A DNA stretch of 64,000 nt from Alphaproteobacteria bacterium (GTDB taxonomy: Bacteria > Pseudomonadota > Alphaproteobacteria > Rhodobacterales > Rhodobacteraceae). The number at the start of each line of letters is the position of its first letter. Within the stretch, counting starts at the first letter, position 1. A model generated the notes under the pieces. That model had not been told where the DNA came from. It did no database searches and was given only the letters and a program-made list of their open reading frames with translations. Below are positions 8,799-15,905 of this stretch, piece after piece. The position numbers and the translations under genes were made by a program. The DNA lies in contig JAUHYC010000006.1 in assembly GCA_030426685.1 (NCBI GenBank), positions 62,001 to 126,000 of the forward strand. Direction: 5' to 3'.

Positions 8799-8845
8799 AA
8801 GTTATTGAGGCAGGTTTCATACAGGCAAGAAACCTATCGAGCAGT
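8770..8845 (-). ncRNA. Candidate small RNA (about 76 nt), unnamed
   Basis: A leftward transcript is predicted from a promoter at 8852-8880 and a rho-independent terminator at 8770-8798. Between them lies a 7-bp stem (8812-8818 with 8829-8835; loop of 10 nt reading TTGCCTGTAT in the RNA sense) and a short unpaired stretch CCTCAATAACTT. No open reading frame of note fits inside. The terminator ends in a run of eight T, the kind of 3' tail Hfq binds. It lies between divergent bdhA and the solute-binding-protein gene and could also be a leader or antisense product. Not recognised as a known family; prediction only. Confidence 0.55.
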
Positions 8846-8851
8846 GCATCC

Positions 8852-8880
8852 TTTATAAGCAATTCTGCGCCTTCGTCCAA
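8852..8880 (-). promoter_or_regulatory. Strong sigma-70-like promoter facing left
   Basis: On the minus strand TTGGAC (8875-8880) and TATAAA (8852-8857) are separated by exactly 17 bp, close to the bacterial consensus. The predicted start is near 8845, just ahead of the stem-loop and terminator of the candidate small RNA. Confidence 0.6.
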
Positions 8881-8960
8881 GCTAAAAGTTTGATAATAAG
8901 AAAAATCATGGCTACGGTGAATCCCAAACAAAATAAGGCCAGAGCAGGATTGTTTCCAAA

Positions 8961-10775
8961 ATGAGCCCCGATTATCTCAACCCCATTCGTCCCGTGATCG
9001 CGGGAATCGCCTGCATTTTCGCCGCCTCGATGGCCACGGCAGAATCGGCCCATGGCATAGCTATGTATGGCGACCCGGCCCTACCACCGGATTTTGTGTC
9101 GTTGCCCTACGCAAACCCGGACGCACCCAAAGGCGGCAAAGTCGTATTTGGAAATACCGGCGGTTACAACAGTTTGAACCCATTCGTTCAAAAAGGCACG
9201 CCACCCTGGCAGTTGCGATTTTGGACCCATGAAAGCCTGATGGGCCGGTCTTGGGACGAACCTTTCACTCTTTACGGGTTGTTAGCCGAATCAGTTGAGA
9301 CGGCTGAGGATCGGTCCTGGGTCGAATTCACCCTGCGTGAAAATGCCCGATTCTCGGATGGCAGCCCGGTCACCATCGATGATGTGATTTGGTCGTATGA
9401 GACATTGGGAACCCAAGGGCACCTGCGCTATCGCGGGTTGTGGGGAAAAATCGACAGCATCGAACAGACCGGTCCCCGCACCGTCCGCATCGCTTTCAAC
9501 GAACCCGACCGCGAGCTTGCGCTTATCGCAGGAATGCGCCCCATCCTTCAAAAAGCGCAGTGGGAGGGGAAAGATTTCGAGAATGCCTCGCTGCATGACA
9601 TCCCCATCGGGTCGGGCCCCTATGTCGTGGATGGCTATGAAGCCGGGCGTTTCGTTACCTTGCGCCGAAACCCCAACTATTGGGGCGCCGATATCCCGTT
9701 CCGCAAAGGCACCATGAACTTGGATGAAATGCGGATCGAGTTCTATGGCGACGCAACCGTTCTGTTCGAGGCGTTCAAGGCTGGAGAACTGACCGCCGTC
9801 CGTGAATTCAATGCCGACAAGTGGGAGACCCAATATGGGTTCCCGGCGGTTCTGCGCGGCGATGTAATCAAAACCGAGATTCCGCACGGCAAGCCCTCTG
9901 GCATGACCGGCTATGTCATGAACACCCGCAAAGCCCCATTTGACGACTGGCGTGTGCGCGAAGCTCTGACGCTTGCTTTCAACTTCGAGTTCATCAACGA
10001 CACCATCACTGGCGGGGCGCAGCCACGGATCACGTCGTATTTCTCAGGTTCTGATCTGGCGATGCAACCCGGACCAGCGACGGGTCGAGTCGCGGAATTG
10101 CTCGAGCCCTACGCCGCAGATTTGCCGCCCGGAACGCTCGAAGGTTATGCCCCGCCGGAAGGTGATGGATCGGCCCGGAACCGCGCCAACATCCGACAGG
10201 CCACAAAACTGCTGGCCGAGGCAGGTTGGACCATTCAGGATGGTGTTCTGCGAAATGAAAACGGTGATCCCTTTACCATTAATGTCCTGCTGCAACAGGG
10301 CGATACCGACAATCTGACCGCGATGGAAATTTACACCGGGGCGCTGGAACGTCTGGGCATTCAGGTGATGATCGAACAGGTGGACAGTGCGCAGTTTTCT
10401 GGCCGCACCTCCGAGTTGGATTTCGATATGACCATCTTCCGCCGTGCCCTGTCGCTTTCGCCGGGTAACGAACAGCGCCTGTATTGGGGCAGCGAAAACG
10501 CCGATACGCCCGGTACGCGGAACCTGATGGGTGTCGCCTCGCCTGCGGTTGATGGTTTGATCGACGCGATGCTGGCCTCTGAAAGCCATGAGGATTTCGT
10601 CGCCGCCACCCGCGCACTGGATCGCGTTCTGACCGCCGGGCGCTATGTCATTCCGATCTGGAGCTTCGATGTCGGACGCATTGCCCATGCCAAAGAGCTG
10701 AAGCAGCCCGAAACTCTGCCAATCTACGGCGACGGCCCCGAATACATGCCTCAGGTCTGGTGGTATCAGGAGTGA
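8961..10775 (+). CDS. Periplasmic oligopeptide-type ABC substrate-binding protein (family 5)
   Basis: Secreted ligand-binding protein of 604 residues, related to YejA/OppA-type receptors. A signal peptide covers about residues 1-28 (hydrophobic GIACIFAASMATA, then AES). Family features follow: HGIAMYGDPALPPDF, GGKVVFGNTGGYNSLNPF, WVEFTLRENARFSDGSPVTIDDV (the SBP_bac_5 signature region), and GSGPYVVDGYEAGRFVTLRRNPNYWG. No permease or ATPase gene is adjacent, so the receptor must work with a transporter encoded elsewhere. It lies downstream of the divergent candidate sRNA promoter. Family is certain; ligand is unknown. Confidence 0.9.
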   Translation: MSPDYLNPIRPVIAGIACIFAASMATAESAHGIAMYGDPALPPDFVSLPYANPDAPKGGKVVFGNTGGYNSLNPFVQKGTPPWQLRFWTHESLMGRSWDEPFTLYGLLAESVETAEDRSWVEFTLRENARFSDGSPVTIDDVIWSYETLGTQGHLRYRGLWGKIDSIEQTGPRTVRIAFNEPDRELALIAGMRPILQKAQWEGKDFENASLHDIPIGSGPYVVDGYEAGRFVTLRRNPNYWGADIPFRKGTMNLDEMRIEFYGDATVLFEAFKAGELTAVREFNADKWETQYGFPAVLRGDVIKTEIPHGKPSGMTGYVMNTRKAPFDDWRVREALTLAFNFEFINDTITGGAQPRITSYFSGSDLAMQPGPATGRVAELLEPYAADLPPGTLEGYAPPEGDGSARNRANIRQATKLLAEAGWTIQDGVLRNENGDPFTINVLLQQGDTDNLTAMEIYTGALERLGIQVMIEQVDSAQFSGRTSELDFDMTIFRRALSLSPGNEQRLYWGSENADTPGTRNLMGVASPAVDGLIDAMLASESHEDFVAATRALDRVLTAGRYVIPIWSFDVGRIAHAKELKQPETLPIYGDGPEYMPQVWWYQE

Positions 10776-10936
10776 CGTAAGCACGCGGTTTCTATCAATT
10801 CTGTTTGCTGAAAGCTTCGGTTCGCGACCAAATGGGCGCATTTCCATCCTGCTGCGACATTGGTCATACCCTGCGTTGTGGGAGACCTTTGAGCACAATT
10901 GTGCCCTAATAACCGGGGCAGATCGCGAGTGTCTGA

Positions 10937-11291
10937 CTGGGTCGCGATGTGTTTGACCTGCTGATTCTTCGGCGCGCAAAATCACTGAACCGGATCGCAC
11001 AAATGGTTCTCCAAGATCAGCGCCAAGGTGGGTCGGTTTTTCATAGCTTTCGGCGGAATTCAGCACAAACCGGATATAACACCAAATCTTGTGGGTTACT
11101 ATGCGCTTACCGACTACCCGTTCACACCATTCGCAAGTTTTGCGAATCCGGTCGCTCCAACCGCAAGGGGCTTTACGGATGCACTGGTTGGGATATACCT
11201 TGCACGTATCCAGATGCTTCCCTTAATACAGATAATTGCTGTATTTTTCGGACATCTTATTTCGAATTGGCTGCACAAGCCACATGTATGA
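10937..11291 (+). pseudogene. Decayed aquaporin/MIP-family gene, C-terminal half with frameshift
   Basis: Two adjacent frames together read like the second half of a bacterial MIP channel. Frame one gives VFDLLILRRAKSLNRIAQ (10949-11002). After skipping the A at 11003, frame two continues WFSKISAKVGRFFIAFGG and later YPFTPFASFANPVAPTAR, GFTDALVGIYLARIQ, ending at 11291. MIP channels of the arsenic-cluster type have WFSEFVATFG, then TSFANPAVTIAR and SDTFAGI in the same order. The NPA box is damaged (NPV) and a stop precedes frame one. The N-terminal half could not be found upstream. It is therefore a gene remnant rather than a functional channel. Confidence 0.72.
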
Positions 11292-11329
11292 CGGACCGGC
11301 CGCCACTCACTTAACAGCAGGTCCGTTGG

Positions 11330-11361
11330 CCCGTTGCGGTTTCGCCGCAGCGGGTTTTTTT
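11330..11361 (+). terminator. Rho-independent terminator downstream of the aquaporin remnant
   Basis: A 10-bp stem with one G-T pair (11330-11339 with 11345-11354) and a 5-nt loop TTTCG is followed by seven T. A second, perfect 7-bp stem (11291-11297 with 11320-11326) sits just upstream. The terminator outlived the gene it presumably served, or serves a small RNA that has not been recognised. Confidence 0.85.
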
Positions 11362-11479
11362 GCACCCAAGTTACGCTACGGCAGACTGCGACATTTTGTC
11401 ATGTCCGCTAACAAGCGCCTCCATCCGTACTCTGAATTGGGGAGAGCGGTCCTGAAACAAAGTATAGGAAGGCTCGCAG

Positions 11480-11716
11480 ATGCTAAACTGGGTTGATCTG
11501 ACGCAAGATTGGGGAGCGTCTTATGCACGCGCAAAACGCAGGTTTCCAAACCTGCGAGATCAGGACATGGCACGCGTTGGCGAAGATCGCGAACAGTTCG
11601 AGGCTTATCTGGCCGAACGCCACCACCTGACAGTGAACGAAGCGCGCGAAGAGCTTGAGGATTTTCTGTTCACCGAAGCACTGAACCGCGAAGCTGCACA
11701 GACTTTAAGTAAGTGA
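11480..11716 (+). CDS. Small CsbD-like stress protein
   Basis: A 78-residue hydrophilic protein with the layout of the CsbD family: an N-terminal WVDLTQDWGASYARAKRRF segment, LRDQDMARVGEDREQFEAYL, and an amphipathic C-terminal helix. CsbD proteins are general-stress proteins of unknown biochemical role, and similarity here is moderate. GGAAGG lies about 10 nt before the ATG. The stop overlaps the stop of the convergent XRE-cupin regulator by 12 bp, so read-through of either transcript would produce antisense RNA. Confidence 0.65.
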   Translation: MLNWVDLTQDWGASYARAKRRFPNLRDQDMARVGEDREQFEAYLAERHHLTVNEAREELEDFLFTEALNREAAQTLSK

Positions 11717-12328
11717 CGTAACCCACAGAATTGTTGCATCTTCATCGCTGACAGAGATGACATTGTGCCCCATGCTACCATCGTAATAGGCGCTGTCTCC
11801 GCGGCGCATTTCAACAGGTTCATAGAACTCGGTGAACAGCCGCACCACACCCGTCAGGATATACAGAAATTCCTCACCATCATGGCGTACCCAGCCATCG
11901 AACTCTTCCATTGAGCGTGCACGCACACGGGCGCGGTAGGGCAGCATCTGCTTCTTGGTCAGCGTTTCGGCCAGCAATTCATGTTCATAGGTCGCAGTCG
12001 CATGCGCCGCCCCCTCGCCCATTTTGGTCACAGCCATACGACCAATCACTTGGTCGCGCTGGGGCGGAGTGAACAGTTGCGGCACTGATATTTCCAACCC
12101 GATTGCCAGCTTTTTCAGCGCATCATATGTCGGAGACATCTGGCCGTTTTCGATTTTGCTGAGTGTCGACCGCGCCAACCCGGCCTGGCTGGCCGCTTGC
12201 TCCAGCGTCCATTTGCGGGCCTTGCGCAGTTCGCGCACACGCGCGCCCAGATCGACGGGCTCCAATTCGGTGCTGACACCGTTGTCGCGGGCAATGCGAA
12301 CGATGGATTTGTGGTCATTTGTGCTCAT
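11705..12328 (-). CDS. XRE-family regulator with C-terminal cupin domain
   Basis: A 207-residue DNA-binding regulator. The helix-turn-helix spans about residues 27-80 (LGARVRELRKARKWTLEQAA, then GLARSTLSKIENGQMSPTYD). A cupin_2 barrel lies at about 135-205 (HDGEEFLYILTGVVRLFTE and GDSAYYDGSMGHNVISV). Such HTH-cupin proteins often sense a small metabolite and control a neighbouring catabolic gene. The start at 12326-12328 (MSTNDHKS) is chosen over upstream in-frame ATGs because the longer form would reach the start of the divergent ligase gene and shows no domain. Divergent arrangement with the acyl-CoA synthetase (65 bp apart) makes that gene the likely target. Confidence 0.88.
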   Translation of the reverse strand: MSTNDHKSIVRIARDNGVSTELEPVDLGARVRELRKARKWTLEQAASQAGLARSTLSKIENGQMSPTYDALKKLAIGLEISVPQLFTPPQRDQVIGRMAVTKMGEGAAHATATYEHELLAETLTKKQMLPYRARVRARSMEEFDGWVRHDGEEFLYILTGVVRLFTEFYEPVEMRRGDSAYYDGSMGHNVISVSDEDATILWVTSLT

Positions 12329-12393
12329 GGGTATTTCTATAGGGCCAGCCCGCCCGGCTTGCAACGCGCCGCGCCGGGGGATAGCCATTTGCC

Positions 12394-13911
12394 ATGTTGT
12401 CGATCTTTGATCAGGGGCCTTACACACCCTGCCCCAGCCCTTTCAATCTGGCCGCCCATGTGCTGCGCCACGCGAACGACAGAGCCCAGAAAACTGCGCT
12501 CTCGGTTCTGGGTGCGCAATCGGCGCGCGACTGGAGCTATGCGGAACTGAAAGCCGCCATTCTGGGAACTGGAACCGGGCTGCTGGAAATGGGCCTTTCG
12601 CCGGGCGATATCGTATTGATGCGGCTGGGCAACACGGTCGATTTCCCGATCGCCTACCTGGGGGCCATCGCCGTCGGTCTTGTCCCGGTCCCAACCTCAT
12701 CGCAGCTGACCCAAGCCGAAACGGCGGGTATTCTCAAAGACCTCAAACCCGCCGCCATTCTGCGCGACCCTGACGTGCCCTGCGCACCGCATGCGCGTCA
12801 GATCACTCTGTTTGATCTGGCTGAGATGCGCAGCCTGCCCCCTGCGCGCTTTGAAATGGGTGATCCCGACCGGTTAGCATATGTGGTCTATACCTCGGGC
12901 ACCTCAGGCAAACCGCGCGCGGTTGCCCATGCGCATCGGGCGATCTGGGCGCGGCAGATGATGGTAGATGGATGGTATGGACTTCGGCCCTCGGACCGGT
13001 TGTGCCATGCGGGCGCGTTCAACTGGACCTATACGTTGGGCACAGGGCTGATGGATCCCTGGACCATCGGAGCAACCGCCTTAATTCCTGAGCCGGGAAC
13101 GGATATCGCCGACCTGCCCGTGCTGCTCAGCCAGCACCGCGCCACCATCTTCGCAGCCGCACCCGGCGTGTATCGCAAAATGTTGCAAACAGCGCAACGG
13201 TTGTGCCTTCCCGATCTGCGCCACGGCCTCAGCGCGGGCGAAAAACTGTCCCGGCACCTCCACCAACAATGGGTACAGGCCACCGGAACCGAACTTTATG
13301 AGGCTTATGGGATGTCGGAATGTTCGACCTTCATCTCATCCAGCCCCTGCCATCCGGCACACGGCGAGGCTTTGGGCCAACCGCAGCCCGGGCGCCGTGT
13401 CGCGATCGTGGGTCGCGACGGGCCGGTCCCGCAGGGACACGAGGGAACGATCGCAATACATCGCGACGATCCGGGTCTGATGCTGACCTATCTGAACGCA
13501 CCGGACGAGGCCGCATCGCGTATGAGGGGCAACTGGTTCCTGACCGGCGATCAGGGCGCTATGGCCGCTGATGGGCAGATCACCTATCTGGGCCGCGACG
13601 ATGATATGATGAATGCAAGTGGCTACCGGGTTTCCCCTGTTGAGGTTGAGGCTGCACTGTCCGCTCATCCCGGCATCACGCAGGTTGGCGCAGCGATGGT
13701 TGAGGTTAAACGGGACACAACCGTCATTGTTGCCTTCTATACCGGCCCGGAAGAACTGGACGAGAGCGCGCTGCGGTCCTATGTGTCCGACAAGCTGGCG
13801 CGCTATAAACAACCGCGCGCCTTTGTTCATCTGTCCGCGCTGCCCACCGGAGGCAACGGCAAACTCCTGCGCCGCGCCCTGCCGGCCTATTTCAAGGCAA
13901 CGTCCGAATGA
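12394..13911 (+). CDS. AMP-dependent acyl-CoA synthetase/ligase
   Basis: Adenylate-forming enzyme of 505 residues that would activate a carboxylic acid as acyl-AMP and then acyl-CoA. Motifs: P-loop-like VVYTSGTSGKPRAVAHAH near residue 168, YEAYGMSECS near 308, NWFLTGDQGAM near 380, and the C-terminal GNGKLLRRALP containing the catalytic Lys. GYRVSPVEVEAAL marks the hinge to the C-domain. Overall it resembles the benzoate/short-chain acyl-CoA ligase groups, but the substrate cannot be read from sequence. The stop overlaps the start of the DsbA/FrnE-like gene (ATGA). The divergent XRE-cupin regulator probably controls it. Confidence 0.88.
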   Translation: MLSIFDQGPYTPCPSPFNLAAHVLRHANDRAQKTALSVLGAQSARDWSYAELKAAILGTGTGLLEMGLSPGDIVLMRLGNTVDFPIAYLGAIAVGLVPVPTSSQLTQAETAGILKDLKPAAILRDPDVPCAPHARQITLFDLAEMRSLPPARFEMGDPDRLAYVVYTSGTSGKPRAVAHAHRAIWARQMMVDGWYGLRPSDRLCHAGAFNWTYTLGTGLMDPWTIGATALIPEPGTDIADLPVLLSQHRATIFAAAPGVYRKMLQTAQRLCLPDLRHGLSAGEKLSRHLHQQWVQATGTELYEAYGMSECSTFISSSPCHPAHGEALGQPQPGRRVAIVGRDGPVPQGHEGTIAIHRDDPGLMLTYLNAPDEAASRMRGNWFLTGDQGAMAADGQITYLGRDDDMMNASGYRVSPVEVEAALSAHPGITQVGAAMVEVKRDTTVIVAFYTGPEELDESALRSYVSDKLARYKQPRAFVHLSALPTGGNGKLLRRALPAYFKATSE

Positions 13912-14567
13912 CACAAACCGTCAAACTCGACATCATGTCCGACCCGATCTGCCCATGGTGCTATATCGGCAAGACCCATCTGGACAAAGCACTGGCCGCA
14001 GTCCCAAACCACCCGTTCGTGATCGAATGGCATCCGTTCCAGTTGAACCCGGACTTGCCCGATGAAGGCATGGATCGGCGCGAGTATTTGGAACGTAAAT
14101 TCGGTGGCAAAGAAGGTGCCGTACGCGCCTATGCGCCGGTTGTCGAGCATGCGGAAAACGCCGGCCTGAAGATTGATTTCGAAGGCATGACGCGCACGCC
14201 CAACACGCTGGACGCCCACCGCCTGATCCATTGGGCCGGGATCGAGGGCAAACAGAACGCCGTGGTCGACGCGTTGTTCCATGCCTATTTTGTCGAGGCG
14301 CGTGATTTTGGCGATCATGAAGTTCTTGCCGACATCGCCGACAGCGTGGGCATGGACGCCGCCGTGGTTTTGAAATTGCTGCAATCAGACGCCGACCGAG
14401 AAGATATCCGCACCCGTGACACACATTCTCGCGAAATGGGCGTAAACTCGGTCCCAACATACATCGTTGCCAATCAGCACGCGGTACCTGGCGCACAACC
14501 TCCTGAATTATGGGGAAAAGTGATCGACGAGATCATGTCTCAGATTGGGACAAGCTCTGCAGAATAG
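13908..14567 (+). CDS. DsbA-family FrnE-like thioredoxin-fold oxidoreductase
   Basis: A 219-residue cytoplasmic protein with a thioredoxin fold and helical insertion. The redox motif CPWC is at residues 15-18 within IMSDPICPWCYIGKTHLDKA. Later TPNTLDAHRLIHWAG and GVNSVPTYIVANQHAVPGAQ (cis-Pro loop) are the FrnE/2-hydroxychromene-2-carboxylate-isomerase family pattern. No signal peptide is present, which argues against a periplasmic disulfide role. Its ATG overlaps the stop of the acyl-CoA synthetase by 4 bp, so the two are co-translated. The pairing hints at catabolism of an aromatic or thiol-linked acid, but this is inference. Confidence 0.88.
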   Translation: MTQTVKLDIMSDPICPWCYIGKTHLDKALAAVPNHPFVIEWHPFQLNPDLPDEGMDRREYLERKFGGKEGAVRAYAPVVEHAENAGLKIDFEGMTRTPNTLDAHRLIHWAGIEGKQNAVVDALFHAYFVEARDFGDHEVLADIADSVGMDAAVVLKLLQSDADREDIRTRDTHSREMGVNSVPTYIVANQHAVPGAQPPELWGKVIDEIMSQIGTSSAE

Positions 14568-14640
14568 CACATACTACTGTGCATTTCTGATCTAGCCCGA
14601 TCCCGTTTGCCGTGATAGCGCAATTGGGAAGGAGTTCCCC

Positions 14641-15849
14641 ATGGCCAATCGCATGTCTCGGGGCGAATTCATTGCGCTTGTCGCGATGATGTTCGCCACG
14701 ATCGCGTTTTCGATCGATTCAATGCTGCCTGCCCTGCCAGAGATTGGCGCAGAGCTCAGCCCCCTTGATCTGAATAAGGCGCAGCTGATCCTGACCTCGT
14801 TTGTTCTGGGCATGGGAATTGGCACCTTCTTCACCGGGCCAATTTCCGACGCGGTTGGACGCAAACCTGTGATCTACGGCGGCGCGATGCTGTATATTCT
14901 CGCATCGGCTGTGGCCTGGGCCAGTTCATCACTCGAGTTGGTGCTGGCTGCACGCATCCTGCAGGGATTGGGCGCAGCCGGGCCGCGTGTGGCTGCCATG
15001 GCAATCATCCGAGACCTTTATTCAGGCCGCGAGATGGCCCGGATCATTTCGATTGCAATGATGATATTCACGCTGGTTCCGGCAATCGCCCCGTTGCTCG
15101 GCGCAGGTGTGATTGCACTGGTGGGATGGCGCGGTATCTTCGTGTCCTTCATCCTGTTCGCCACCGTAATCATCATCTGGATGAGCACGCGCCTGGCCGA
15201 GTCCCTGGCGCCAGAGAACCGCCGCCCCTTCCGTCTGCCACTGATGATCGCCGCGGTACAAGAGATGTTTGCCCACCCCACCGTTCGCCTGTCGATCCTG
15301 GTGCAGACATTTTGCATGGGGATCCTGTTCACAATGCTGACTATGGTGCAGCCGGTTTTCGATGTCATCCATGATCGCGCAGAAAGCTTTCCATTCTGGT
15401 TTGGCTTCGTCGCCCTGATCTCGAGTTCAGCCAGCCTTCTGAATGCTGCGCTGGTCGTGCGGGTGGGTATGCGCCGCATGGTGACCTGGGCCTTGGGTGG
15501 TCAGATCCTGATCACAAGCTGCGTCATTTTGCTGAACATGACGCCGTTGTCGCCCGGCGCCTCATTCGCTTTGTTTGTGGCGTGGCAGACCTCAGTCTTC
15601 TTCATGGCGGGTATCACCATGGGCAACCTGAACGCCATCGCGATGGAGCCGATGGGCCACATAGCGGGCATGGCGGCCTCTGTGATCGGCTCGATTGCGA
15701 CCGTATTGGCAGCAGCCATTGCGGCCCCGGTTGGGCTGCTGTTCGACGGTTCGATCACTCCGCTGACGACCGGCGTTCTGACGATGTGCGTCCTCGGTTT
15801 TGGCCTGATGGTTCACATGGGCCGGATCGAAAATCGACTACCCGCCTGA
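14641..15849 (+). CDS. MFS multidrug exporter, Bcr/CflA type
   Basis: A 402-residue, 12-helix major facilitator of the Bcr/CflA drug-efflux branch. The loop between helices 2 and 3 reads GPISDAVGRKPVIYGG (MFS signature). The N-terminal helix has the family segment FSIDSMLPALPEIGAEL, and helix 5 has the antiporter-type AIAPLLGAG motif. AAGGAG lies 8 nt before the ATG. It sits 73 bp downstream of the FrnE-like gene on the same strand, possibly in the same operon. The exported substrate is not evident. Confidence 0.9.
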   Translation: MANRMSRGEFIALVAMMFATIAFSIDSMLPALPEIGAELSPLDLNKAQLILTSFVLGMGIGTFFTGPISDAVGRKPVIYGGAMLYILASAVAWASSSLELVLAARILQGLGAAGPRVAAMAIIRDLYSGREMARIISIAMMIFTLVPAIAPLLGAGVIALVGWRGIFVSFILFATVIIIWMSTRLAESLAPENRRPFRLPLMIAAVQEMFAHPTVRLSILVQTFCMGILFTMLTMVQPVFDVIHDRAESFPFWFGFVALISSSASLLNAALVVRVGMRRMVTWALGGQILITSCVILLNMTPLSPGASFALFVAWQTSVFFMAGITMGNLNAIAMEPMGHIAGMAASVIGSIATVLAAAIAAPVGLLFDGSITPLTTGVLTMCVLGFGLMVHMGRIENRLPA

Positions 15850-15905
15850 TCTGTGCAGAACGTCTGAATCGCGCTAACCTGCCTGAAATCAGGGGGAGGT
15901 TCTCA

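Noticed and set aside
8853-9053. 66-codon minus-strand frame with a hydrophobic C-terminus (ALALFCLGFTVAMIFLIIKL)
   Set aside because: Its only ATG start lies antisense inside the signal-peptide region of the solute-binding-protein gene, there is no ribosome site, and its stop overlaps the -10 box of the candidate sRNA promoter. Chance is more likely than a gene.
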